From positions 1-19,399 of the forward strand of contig CAJMOH010000049.1 in NCBI GenBank assembly GCA_905215055.1: 19,399 nt of DNA. The letters are read 5' to 3'. A program made the position numbers and the translations under genes. This stretch comes from an uncultured bacterium (lineage in GTDB: Bacteria; Bacillota; Clostridia; Oscillospirales; Acutalibacteraceae). This document shows positions 1 to 6,429 of the stretch, piece after piece; the stretch's first letter is position 1; the number at the start of each line of letters is the position of its first letter. Under the pieces are notes generated by a model. The model saw nothing but the letters and a program-made list of their open reading frames with translations, made no database searches and had not been told where the DNA came from.

Positions 1-79
1 GAGTGGGAGTGATGACTCTCGGCTGAGATGTGCTTAAAAAGCCAGTATTTATGCGGGTTTGCGGCGTTCGGAGAAGTCT

Positions 80-101
80 TTTGATAACCATTTGATAACA
101 G
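80..101. repeat. tandem 11-bp direct repeat
   Basis: Two adjacent 11-bp units share TTTGATAAC (80-88 and 91-99). A period of about one helical turn is what a protein binding the same DNA face twice would need. Arm-type sites of tyrosine integrases and operators both look like this, but nothing next to it decides between them. Confidence 0.4.
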
Positions 102-192
102 CCATACAAGTGCCATTATTCTTGTAATCCTATGGTTTATGGGTTACAGAATGATGAGAGGCGGCTTGCATGGCAAAAGAAATCCATATTAC

Positions 193-241
193 AAATCCCT
201 TAGCTGTGAGTAGTAACTCATAGCTAAGGGATTTTGCTTTT
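193..241. terminator. 19-bp perfect hairpin, likely terminator
   Basis: Arms 193-211 and 216-234 pair over 19 bp with one G-T pair, closed by a 4-base loop (AGTA). The right arm ends in a short T run and is followed by GCTTTT. The left end is A-rich, so it could work on both strands. It probably ends a transcript that starts left of the window. Confidence 0.6.
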
Positions 242-296
242 AGAGGGCTGGGCCGGAAGGTGTGTAAGATGATGGGCTGTTTTGCGGTTTTGTCCA

Positions 297-324
297 TTGC
301 GTTTTCAGGGGCTTGCTGTATAAT
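297..324 (+). promoter_or_regulatory. SigA-like promoter for the GH35-type gene
   Basis: TTGCGT (297-302) and a perfect TATAAT (319-324) are separated by 16 bp. The expected start is near 331, giving a leader of about 80 nt before the hydrolase gene. Confidence 0.55.
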
Positions 325-411
325 CAAATATACCGGGTGTCTTCATCCTGGTGAAATGCAAAAGTCTAGAATTCAGATCCTTCGCAATAGGCGGGATCAA
401 GGAGGAGCGCT

Positions 412-1965
412 ATGAAATCTTTACCCCATTTTCAATGTAAGAACGGGGTTCCTCAATTTTTGGTAAACGAGGAGCCGGTTCTGCTGCTCAGCGGCCAGCT
501 TCACAATTCTTCGTCCTCCAGCGAGGAGTATATGAAGGCTGTATGGCCCAAGCTGAAGGCTATGCATATGAACACCGTCATCGCTACGGCGTCCTGGGAG
601 CTGATTGAGCCAGAGCCTGGAACATTCACCTTTGAGAGCGTGGATCATCTGATAGAGCAGGCAAGACGGTATGGCTTAAAGCTGCTGATCATCTGGTTTG
701 CCTCCTGGAAGAACGGCTCGTCCACCTATATTCCTGCCTGGGCCAAGCGGGACAGGAAAACCTACTTCCGCTGCCGCACGGCGGATGGGCGCGTGACAGG
801 AACCATCAGCCCTCTTTGCAAGGCCTGTGTAGAGGCTGACGCCAGGGCATTTTCCAGGCTGATGCGCCATCTGAAAGAAATCGATGGGGAAGAGCAGACG
901 GTTCTTGCCATGCAGGTGGAAAATGAATCGGGATTTTACGGCGGGGATTTTGACTGGAGCGAACCCTCTGTCAAGGCCTTTTCCGAGCCCGTCCCAGAAG
1001 AGCTGATTCAGTATCTGAATAGGGCAAGCCTGGTTTCTCCCTTGGCGGAGCATTACACCCAGAACGGGGCAAGCTGGGAGGCTGCCTTCGGGGAGATGGC
1101 CCACGAGTGCTTTATGGCTTATCACTTTGCCAAAAGCATTGGCTATGTCGCGGCGCGGGGAAAGGAGGAATACCCTCTGCCCATGTACGCCAATATCTGG
1201 CCCATGCAGTATCCGGGAGAATTTGCCGCCCTGCGGCCCTGCGGCGGTCCGGACAGCTCGGTGTATCCCATTTGGAAGCAGGCTGCTCCCGCGTTGGATG
1301 CCTTGGCCCCAGATCTGTATGAGGAGAACTTTGTGGAGGAGTGCGCCCGTTACAAGCAGGGAGGCACAAATCCGCTGATTATTTCCGAGCTGCGCTATGA
1401 CCGGTGGGCGCCTGCCATGGTGCTGTACGCTCTCAGCCAGGGCGCGCTGCTGGTTTCCCCGTTCGGGATTGACGATATTGACCGGCGGCCGGAGAAGCAG
1501 GTGCCGGACATGGTGCAGGGGGTCCACCAAACCATGTCCCCCCACGATTCCACGGACTTTTTAAAGAAGCTGTATGCCCAGCTGGGCGGTCTGGAGAAAA
1601 CAATGATCGCGGCGGCGCAAAGGGGAGACCTGTTCGGCGTGATGCAGGGAAACCTGGTGCAAGAGGGCTTGAACATGGGCGAGTACCATCTTCGCGTGAC
1701 ATTTCCCCGCATTGCGGAACCCCAGCGGTATCCAGGCGCGCTGATGGTGATCCGCGAGGCAGAGGGCAGCTTTATCCTGGTGGGCTTCTCGGTGCAGCTG
1801 GAGTTCTTCTCGAAAAAAGGCCGGCAGATCGAATGGATCTCCTTGGACGAGGGCAGCTTTGAAACAGGCCGGTGGGTCCCGGGGAGAAGGCTCAACGGCG
1901 ACGAGCTGAGGCTGGATATGGGGGAAGAGGTTACTGTCTGGCGGCTGTCTTTGGAGAGCTTTTGA
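412..1965 (+). CDS. GH35-like beta-galactosidase, DUF5597 type
   Basis: Predicted (beta/alpha)8-barrel retaining glycoside hydrolase of 517 residues, probably acting on galactosides or related oligosaccharides. The N-terminal half carries the family signature: the G-x-LHNSSSSS block near residues 28-37, the WPKLKAM and WELIEP segments (residues 45-67), and the ASWKNG block around 97. The acid/base candidate is E172 in QVENES, and the nucleophile candidate is E326 in IISELRYD. The C-terminal ~150 residues match the layout of DUF5597-containing GH35/GH42-like proteins. There is no signal peptide, so the enzyme should be cytoplasmic and act on imported sugars, yet no sugar transporter is adjacent. 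The ATG at 412 has AAGGAGG at 399-405. A monocistronic transcript is likely, with its own promoter and a strong terminator. The family call is confident; the exact substrate is unknown. Confidence 0.85.
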   Translation: MKSLPHFQCKNGVPQFLVNEEPVLLLSGQLHNSSSSSEEYMKAVWPKLKAMHMNTVIATASWELIEPEPGTFTFESVDHLIEQARRYGLKLLIIWFASWKNGSSTYIPAWAKRDRKTYFRCRTADGRVTGTISPLCKACVEADARAFSRLMRHLKEIDGEEQTVLAMQVENESGFYGGDFDWSEPSVKAFSEPVPEELIQYLNRASLVSPLAEHYTQNGASWEAAFGEMAHECFMAYHFAKSIGYVAARGKEEYPLPMYANIWPMQYPGEFAALRPCGGPDSSVYPIWKQAAPALDALAPDLYEENFVEECARYKQGGTNPLIISELRYDRWAPAMVLYALSQGALLVSPFGIDDIDRRPEKQVPDMVQGVHQTMSPHDSTDFLKKLYAQLGGLEKTMIAAAQRGDLFGVMQGNLVQEGLNMGEYHLRVTFPRIAEPQRYPGALMVIREAEGSFILVGFSVQLEFFSKKGRQIEWISLDEGSFETGRWVPGRRLNGDELRLDMGEEVTVWRLSLESF

Positions 1966-2015
1966 CAAGCGGACTTGCCTCCCGGTAAAAAATACAGAAA
2001 AAACCTTGTGAGAGA

Positions 2016-2057
2016 CCTTGCTGAAAAAGCGCTTTTCGGCAAGGCCTTTCTTTTTTT
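2016..2057 (+). terminator. intrinsic terminator after the hydrolase
   Basis: Arms 2016-2027 and 2033-2044 form a 12-bp stem with one G-T pair and a 5-base loop. CCTTTC and a T7 run (2051-2057) follow. Confidence 0.85.
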
Positions 2058-2166
2058 AAAAGAGTGTCAGGTGACTTTCGGTGTTTCAGCGCCTTCTGGG
2101 GAACAGCCGTGAATATTGACAGGATTTGAAAAATGTGAACAGACTGAAAAGAATGCATCCCCCTTC

Positions 2167-2194
2167 TTGACAGGCCCGGCAAGAAGAGTATAAT
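2167..2194 (+). promoter_or_regulatory. consensus SigA promoter of the marR-MATE operon
   Basis: Perfect TTGACA (2167-2172) and perfect TATAAT (2189-2194) with a 16-bp spacer. A promoter this close to consensus usually needs repression, which fits the regulator gene and the operator-like repeats directly downstream. Confidence 0.85.
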
Positions 2195-2212
2195 AGTTTT
2201 TGTTCAGACCAG

Positions 2213-2242
2213 TTATGAAACAGAACGATTATGAAACAGAAC
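2213..2242. promoter_or_regulatory. tandem 14-bp repeats, candidate MarR operator
   Basis: TTATGAAACAGAAC occurs twice, at 2213-2226 and 2229-2242, with a 16-bp period. The copies lie just downstream of the expected transcription start and end about 20 bp before the regulator start codon. The placement fits autorepression by the encoded MarR protein. Direct rather than inverted repeats are less usual for MarR dimers. The assignment is inference. Confidence 0.5.
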
Positions 2243-2264
2243 TAAAATGGAGGAGGAACTCATT

Positions 2265-2714
2265 GTGCGGCAAAAATCCACTCTTTTAGAGGACATCAGG
2301 CGGATTATACGGCTTTATGACAGCATGCTCAAGCCTGTGTGCCAATGGTATGGGCTTGTCCCGCTGGAGGCTACCATCATCAGCTTTTTGCACAACAATC
2401 CCGGCAAGGATACGGCGGCGGACATTGTGGAATACCGCATGCTGTCCAAAAGCAACGTTTCCACCGCGGTGGAGAGCCTTATTCAAAAGGGACTGCTGCT
2501 GCGGCGGCAGGATCAGGAGGACCGCCGGAAAATTCATCTGTCCACCACCCCAAAGGCAAAGCCCATCACGCAAGAGATTGAAACGGTGCGGGAAGCGTTT
2601 CGGCGAAAGATCTTTCGCGGGTTTTCCGAAAAAGAGCAGGAGCTTTTCGGGGCGTTTCAGCAGCGCCTTGCTGAAAATACAAAAATCGCTATGGAAAGAA
2701 GAGACGAGCAATGA
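2265..2714 (+). CDS. MarR-family transcriptional regulator
   Basis: Winged helix-turn-helix regulator of about 149 residues, the normal size for MarR. Helices around a central HTH (SKSNVSTAVESLIQKGLL) are followed by the typical wing (RRQDQEDRRKIHLS), with the conserved D-x-x-DRR pattern. I choose GTG at 2265 because GGAGGAGG (2249-2256) sits 8 bases before it. An ATG at 2247 is in frame but would place that ribosome site inside the gene. Its stop overlaps the start of the MATE gene (ATGA), so the two are translationally coupled. It most likely represses its own operon and is released by a compound that the pump exports. The ligand is unknown. Confidence 0.88.
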   Translation: MRQKSTLLEDIRRIIRLYDSMLKPVCQWYGLVPLEATIISFLHNNPGKDTAADIVEYRMLSKSNVSTAVESLIQKGLLLRRQDQEDRRKIHLSTTPKAKPITQEIETVREAFRRKIFRGFSEKEQELFGAFQQRLAENTKIAMERRDEQ

Positions 2715-4099
2715 CCGAAGAAAAAGACTTTTTAGGACAGGAGCCGGTGAGCAAGCTGCTGCTCAAGCTGGCCTTGCCCACTGTGACAGCCCAGATTATC
2801 AACATGCTCTACAATATTGTGGACCGCATTTACATCGGCCACATTCCAGATATTGGAGACATGGCTCTGACGGGCGTGGGCGTTTGCATGCCCTTGATTA
2901 TGATTGTTACGGCCTTCGCCGCCTTCGCGGGATATGGCGGCGCGCCGCGAGCCTCCATATATATGGGTCAGGGAGACCATGAGTCCGCGGAAAAAACTCT
3001 GGGCAACTGCTTTGTCGTACAGTGCGTCATCTCGGTTGCGCTGACGGCGGTGCTGCTGATCTGGAACCGGGATTTTCTCCTGGCCTTCGGCGCCAGCGAG
3101 AACACCATCGAGTACGGCGTGGAGTATATGAACGTTTACGCCCTGGGTACCATTTTTGTTCAAATGACCTTGGGCATGAACGCCTTTATCACGGCCCAGG
3201 GCTTTGCCAAGACCGGCATGCTCTCTGTACTCATCGGCGCGGTGGCGAATATTGTTTTAGACCCCATCTTCATCTTTGGTTTTCACATGGGCGTGGCTGG
3301 CGCTGCCTGGGCCACCATCATTTCGCAGGCGATGTCCTGCGCCTGGGTGCTGCTGTTCCTGTGCGGGAAAAAGACCCATCTGCGGCTGCGGGTGAAGAAC
3401 TTCGGCCTGGCCCCCAGAATCGTCCTGCCCGCTTTGGCCCTGGGCCTGTCCAGCTTTATCATGCAGGCCAGCGAAAGCGTTATCTCTGTCTGCTTCAACT
3501 CCTCTCTGCTGCGCTATGGCGGCGACATCGCTGTGGGCGCCATGACCATTCTCACCAGCGTGATGCAGTTTGCCATGCTGCCCTTGCAGGGCTTGGGACA
3601 GGGCGCTCAACCTATTATCAGTTACAATTACGGAGCGCGGAATCCCAGCCGGGTCAAGGAGGCCTTCAAGCTGCTGCTGAAAGCCAGCCTGGTGTATTCT
3701 ACCTTGCTGTGGGCCTGTGTCATGCTGTTCCCACGGGCCTTTGCCGGCCTGTTTACCAGCTCTCCAGAGCTGTTGGACTTTACCCAGAACGCCCTGCGAA
3801 TTTATATGGCCTGCCTGCTGTTGTTCGGTATTCAGATCGCCTGTCAGATGACCTTCACCTCTTTGGGCTATGCCAAGGCGTCCATTCTGGTGGCGGTAAT
3901 GCGGAAGTTTATCCTGCTGATTCCCTTGATTTACATTCTGCCTCAGATTTTCACCGGTAATCAGACCACGGCAGTCTATATGGCAGAGCCTGTGGCGGAT
4001 TTTCTGGCGGTCTCCTTTACCGCCGTGCTGTTCACCTTCCAATTCCGCAAAACCCTCAAGCAGATCTCCGGCTCGGAAAAGGACTCCGGCGTTTCATGA
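2711..4099 (+). CDS. MATE family efflux transporter
   Basis: Membrane antiporter of 462 residues, the usual MATE length, with about 12 predicted hydrophobic segments in two halves. The start resembles the MepA/NorM-type clostridial branch: a short acidic N-terminus, then the LALPTVTAQIINMLYNIVDRIYIG-type first helix (residues ~18-41), and a GLGQGAQPIISYNYGAR block in the second half. It is expected to expel cationic drugs, dyes or metabolites using a Na+ or H+ gradient. It overlaps the preceding marR by four bases, so both are made from one mRNA under the strong promoter at 2167-2194. Substrate cannot be read from the sequence. Confidence 0.92.
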   Translation: MTEEKDFLGQEPVSKLLLKLALPTVTAQIINMLYNIVDRIYIGHIPDIGDMALTGVGVCMPLIMIVTAFAAFAGYGGAPRASIYMGQGDHESAEKTLGNCFVVQCVISVALTAVLLIWNRDFLLAFGASENTIEYGVEYMNVYALGTIFVQMTLGMNAFITAQGFAKTGMLSVLIGAVANIVLDPIFIFGFHMGVAGAAWATIISQAMSCAWVLLFLCGKKTHLRLRVKNFGLAPRIVLPALALGLSSFIMQASESVISVCFNSSLLRYGGDIAVGAMTILTSVMQFAMLPLQGLGQGAQPIISYNYGARNPSRVKEAFKLLLKASLVYSTLLWACVMLFPRAFAGLFTSSPELLDFTQNALRIYMACLLLFGIQIACQMTFTSLGYAKASILVAVMRKFILLIPLIYILPQIFTGNQTTAVYMAEPVADFLAVSFTAVLFTFQFRKTLKQISGSEKDSGVS

Positions 4100-4144
4100 C
4101 GGAGGAGAGCTCTTGCCGGAAATGGAAAGATTTTCGCCGTGCAG

Positions 4145-4221
4145 CCGGCCGTTTTGCCCCAGGGGCCGGGCCGGAAAAACTCTTGATCAACAAGCGGAGT
4201 GTCCGCCGGAAGGCGATTTTT
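4145..4221 (+). terminator. GC-rich hairpins, weak terminator after MATE
   Basis: The gap after the MATE gene contains a GC-rich inverted repeat (CCGGCC at 4145-4150 against GGCCGG at 4164-4169, with GCCCC-A-GGGGC inside). It also holds a short hairpin CGCC-GGAA-GGCG (4204-4215) followed by ATTTTT. Either could end the operon, but neither has a full classic shape. Confidence 0.35.
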
Positions 4222-4277
4222 AGTGAAAGGCTGGCGGGCCCCGCTTGAGAAATACATGACAGAAAGGAAATATATAG

Positions 4278-4607
4278 ATGAGTAAGCTGGAAAAAGTGAA
4301 AAAATATGTGGAGAGTAAAAAGGAGGGTAAGCTGCTGAAGCTGGTTCATGACAAGGACCAGCAGGTGCGGTTGGCCGCCATTGAAGGTTTGGGCAAGGTG
4401 GGAAAGGACGACGGCTTTAACGCTCTGATCACGCTGATTGCGGATGAGAACGGAACGATTCGCGCCGCCAGCGCCCGCGCTCTGGGAGAGCTGGGCAACG
4501 AGCACGCGGTGGCTCACTTGGTCTATCGGATGGAGCACGAGACAGATCAGGAGGTTATCAGCGCGATTAAAAATGCCATCAGCACTCTTCACGACAAGGA
4601 AGAGTAA
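4278..4607 (+). CDS. small HEAT-repeat protein
   Basis: A 109-residue all-helical protein. After a basic, lysine-rich first helix come about three HEAT (PBS-lyase-type) units: residues ~17-45 (KDQQVRLAAIEGLGKVG), ~48-76 (NGTIRAASARALGELG) and ~80-105 (DQEVISAIKNAIS). The D-x-x-x-R-x-x-A-x-x-x-LG spacing is clear. Such proteins are usually binding scaffolds, and no catalytic residues are visible. AAAGGA (4263-4268) lies 9 bases before the ATG. No clear promoter is seen upstream, so it may be read through from the MATE operon. A strong terminator follows. The biological partner is unknown. Confidence 0.8.
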   Translation: MSKLEKVKKYVESKKEGKLLKLVHDKDQQVRLAAIEGLGKVGKDDGFNALITLIADENGTIRAASARALGELGNEHAVAHLVYRMEHETDQEVISAIKNAISTLHDKEE

Positions 4608-4639
4608 CGCAGCGAGAGCAAATACAAAGGAACGCACGA

Positions 4640-4669
4640 AAAAAGCCGGGATGATTTCCCGGTTTTTTT
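4640..4669 (+). terminator. intrinsic terminator after the HEAT gene
   Basis: CCGGGA (4646-4651) and TCCCGG (4657-4662) pair around a 5-base loop, with an A run before and T7 after (4663-4669). The A run makes it plausible on both strands. Confidence 0.85.
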
Positions 4670-4809
4670 CTTTGTGTGGGAAACACGGGGAGCAAGGCTG
4701 CTTTTAAAAGGCAGAAAAATGCTGTTCCTGCCCCCCAAAAAGCTCTTTATTTGAAAGGCCGCCCTTGAGTAAAATGAAAGGGGAGAAACCTGTTAGGAGG
4801 CGTATAAAC

Positions 4810-5655
4810 GTGAAAGAACAGATCATGATGGCAAAGGATTTGAGAGATTTTGAGGAAAAGCTCCGGCGAGACGAGCGGTCTGCGGGAACCATTGAAAACT
4901 ACCTGCGGCATGTGCGGGCGTTTTTCGCCTGGGCGGGAGGCCGGCCTGTCAGCAAGGAGGTCACCTCCGCCTGGAAGGACCAGCTGTTAGCCCGGCGGTA
5001 CTGCCCCGGCACTGTCAATACCATGTTGGTTTCCCTGAACCGGTTTCTGGCTTTTCTGGGATGGCACGAGTGCAAGGTAAAAACCCTGCGAATCCAGTGC
5101 CGGGTGTTTCGGGAGGAAACCCGCGAGCTGACCCGAAGGGAGTATGAACGGCTGCTTGCCGCTGCCCATTCCCTGGGACGGGAACGTCTGGCGCTGCTTA
5201 TGGAGACCATCTGTTCCACTGGAATTCGCGTTTCAGAGGTCAAATACATCACGGTAGAGGCGCTGAGGGCCGGCCGGGCGGAGGTCTCCCTAAAGGGGAA
5301 AATTCGCACCATTCTTCTTCCAGCCAAGCTGTGCCGAAGGCTTTTGAAATACTGCAAGAAACAGAAAAACGCTTCTGGAGAGGTGTTTCTCACCAGAAGC
5401 GGGAGGAGCGTTTCCAGAAAGCAAATCTGGGCGGAGATGAAAGCTGTTTGTGAAAAGGCAGATGTCGCGCCCTCAAAGGTGTTTCCCCACAACCTGCGTC
5501 ACCTGTTTGCCAGAGTGTTTTACAGGGTGTGCCGGGATGTGGTAAAGCTGGCCGATGTGCTGGGCCATTCCAGCGTGGAGACAACCCGAATATACCTGAT
5601 TTCCACCGGGGCCGAGCATGCCTCCGCCCTGAACCGCCTGGGTTTGGTTTGTTAG
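4810..5655 (+). CDS. tyrosine recombinase / integrase (XerC/D-like)
   Basis: Site-specific recombinase of about 281 residues from GTG 4810, chosen because TAGGAGG (4794-4800) precedes it by 9 bases. In-frame TTG 4765 and ATG 4774 are alternatives. An N-terminal SAM-like core-binding domain (residues ~8-95) is followed by the catalytic domain. The catalytic set is complete: R140 (STGIRVSE), K164 (KGKIR), H227 and R230 (HNLRH), H253 (LGHSS) and nucleophile Y262 (ETTRIYL). It is close in size to XerC/XerD and lacks the arm-binding domain of phage integrases. There is no excisionase or other mobile-element gene nearby. It ends 117 bases before the giant adhesin gene with no strong terminator between them. 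It could be an orphan invertase controlling the surface locus, or a relic. Catalytic competence is supported; target site unknown. Confidence 0.88.
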   Translation: MKEQIMMAKDLRDFEEKLRRDERSAGTIENYLRHVRAFFAWAGGRPVSKEVTSAWKDQLLARRYCPGTVNTMLVSLNRFLAFLGWHECKVKTLRIQCRVFREETRELTRREYERLLAAAHSLGRERLALLMETICSTGIRVSEVKYITVEALRAGRAEVSLKGKIRTILLPAKLCRRLLKYCKKQKNASGEVFLTRSGRSVSRKQIWAEMKAVCEKADVAPSKVFPHNLRHLFARVFYRVCRDVVKLADVLGHSSVETTRIYLISTGAEHASALNRLGLVC

Positions 5656-5772
5656 ACAATTTTATTATATTGTTTCCAAGATGTGGAAATACGCTGGAGC
5701 TGGATAGCTTTTCGTTTTTGTGCGGAGACGCTGCTTCCAGCGGCTGGAGAAAGAATGAAAGGGGCGCTTTCC
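5656..5772 (+). promoter_or_regulatory. leader between recombinase and adhesin, with inverted repeats
   Basis: This 117-base gap has three small inverted repeats: ACAAT/ATTGT (5656-5660, 5669-5673), TTTCC/GGAAA (5673-5677, 5685-5689) and CGCTGGA/TCCAGCG (5692-5698, 5736-5742). No consensus promoter or T-tailed terminator is obvious, so the adhesin may be co-transcribed with the recombinase or use a weak promoter. AAAGGGG (5758-5764) serves the ATG at 5773. Confidence 0.35.
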
Positions 5773-6429
5773 ATGGCCAAATATGAAAGAAATCCATCCG
5801 CCAGACTGTCTCCGCGGCATGTCCGAGGGGAACAGGACTCTCCGCGCCAGCCCAGGCGAAAAAGAATCGGTCTGCTGGCAACGGTCTGCCTGATTGCTCT
5901 GGCAGGCGCCGTGGGGATTGCGGCCCAGGCCATTTCCGGTCTGCTGGCCAGAAGTGAGCCGCAGACGGTCTCCAAGACCATCGTCTGGCAGGACAACAAC
6001 AATGAAGAGGACCTGCGCCCCTCCCCAGATCCAGAAGAGGAACTTTCGTATGCAGCGCCTACCCTCACATTGACGATTGGGGATCGCACTTATACCAGTG
6101 ACTGCGAGGGAGTGGAAGAGGCTCTGGCTTCTCTCAATCTGCCTTCTTGGCCTGACTATACCATCACTCCCACCGGCAGCACATGGACTCTGTCCTATGG
6201 AGCACTGGAAACCACAGTGTATGAACTTGATCCCGAAACGGGAGAAATTAAAATAGATGATGATGGCAATCCCGTTCCAACAGACGAAACAGCCAGTTGG
6301 AGCCTGACCCCGCCGGAGCAGGAGGGATACACGCTGATTGACAGCGCCTCTGCGAGTGGGGAATATGAAGGCATAGAGGCAAATACCTGGTTACTATCTC
6401 CTAGAGGATACCAACACTTTTACCATTGA
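5773..6429 (+). CDS. adhesin fragment 1: N-terminus with export segment
   Basis: First piece of the split adhesin, 218 residues before the frame closes at TGA 6427. About 30 basic, proline-containing residues precede a hydrophobic segment (KRIGLLATVCLIALAGAVGIA, in two overlapping halves around residues 30-52). This could be a long signal peptide or an uncleaved anchor. A K-x-x-W-like strand (SKTIVWQDNN) follows, then a low-lysine region with an internal beta-rich module. The final ~12 residues (after NTW) no longer resemble the family, while the +1 frame gives a sensible continuation (YYLLEDTNTFTIDLRHG), which places the shift near 6391. The ATG at 5773 has AAAGGGG 8 bases upstream; ATG 5755 and GTG 5683 are in-frame alternatives with worse ribosome sites. 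Confidence 0.75.
   Translation: MAKYERNPSARLSPRHVRGEQDSPRQPRRKRIGLLATVCLIALAGAVGIAAQAISGLLARSEPQTVSKTIVWQDNNNEEDLRPSPDPEEELSYAAPTLTLTIGDRTYTSDCEGVEEALASLNLPSWPDYTITPTGSTWTLSYGALETTVYELDPETGEIKIDDDGNPVPTDETASWSLTPPEQEGYTLIDSASASGEYEGIEANTWLLSPRGYQHFYH

Larger units (their letters stand above)
1..411. other. gene-free left edge, AT-richer than the rest
   Basis: I see no convincing gene here. A short minus-strand open frame (130-327) has no family resemblance and overlaps a strong hairpin, so I do not call it. The stretch is visibly AT-richer than the GC-rich genes that follow. It holds a tandem 11-bp repeat (80-101), a small hairpin with arms 123-130 and 141-148, a 19-bp hairpin (193-234) and a promoter for the hydrolase gene. 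It may be the outer edge of an element or operon lying left of the window, but no recombinase or transposase gene is visible on that side. Confidence 0.5.

Noticed and set aside
130..327. 65-codon minus-strand open frame
   Set aside because: It overlaps a long perfect hairpin and the hydrolase promoter, has no ribosome site or family resemblance, and looks like chance.
4765..4809. Upstream starts (TTG 4765, ATG 4774) for the recombinase
   Set aside because: TAGGAGG at 4794-4800 would then fall inside the gene, and nothing comparable precedes the earlier starts; GTG 4810 fits better.
5656..5772. Invertible promoter flanked by recombinase sites
   Set aside because: The inverted repeats are only 5-7 bp, and two have loops too short to hold a promoter. 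No matching copy was seen elsewhere nearby, so an inversion switch is not supported by sequence alone.
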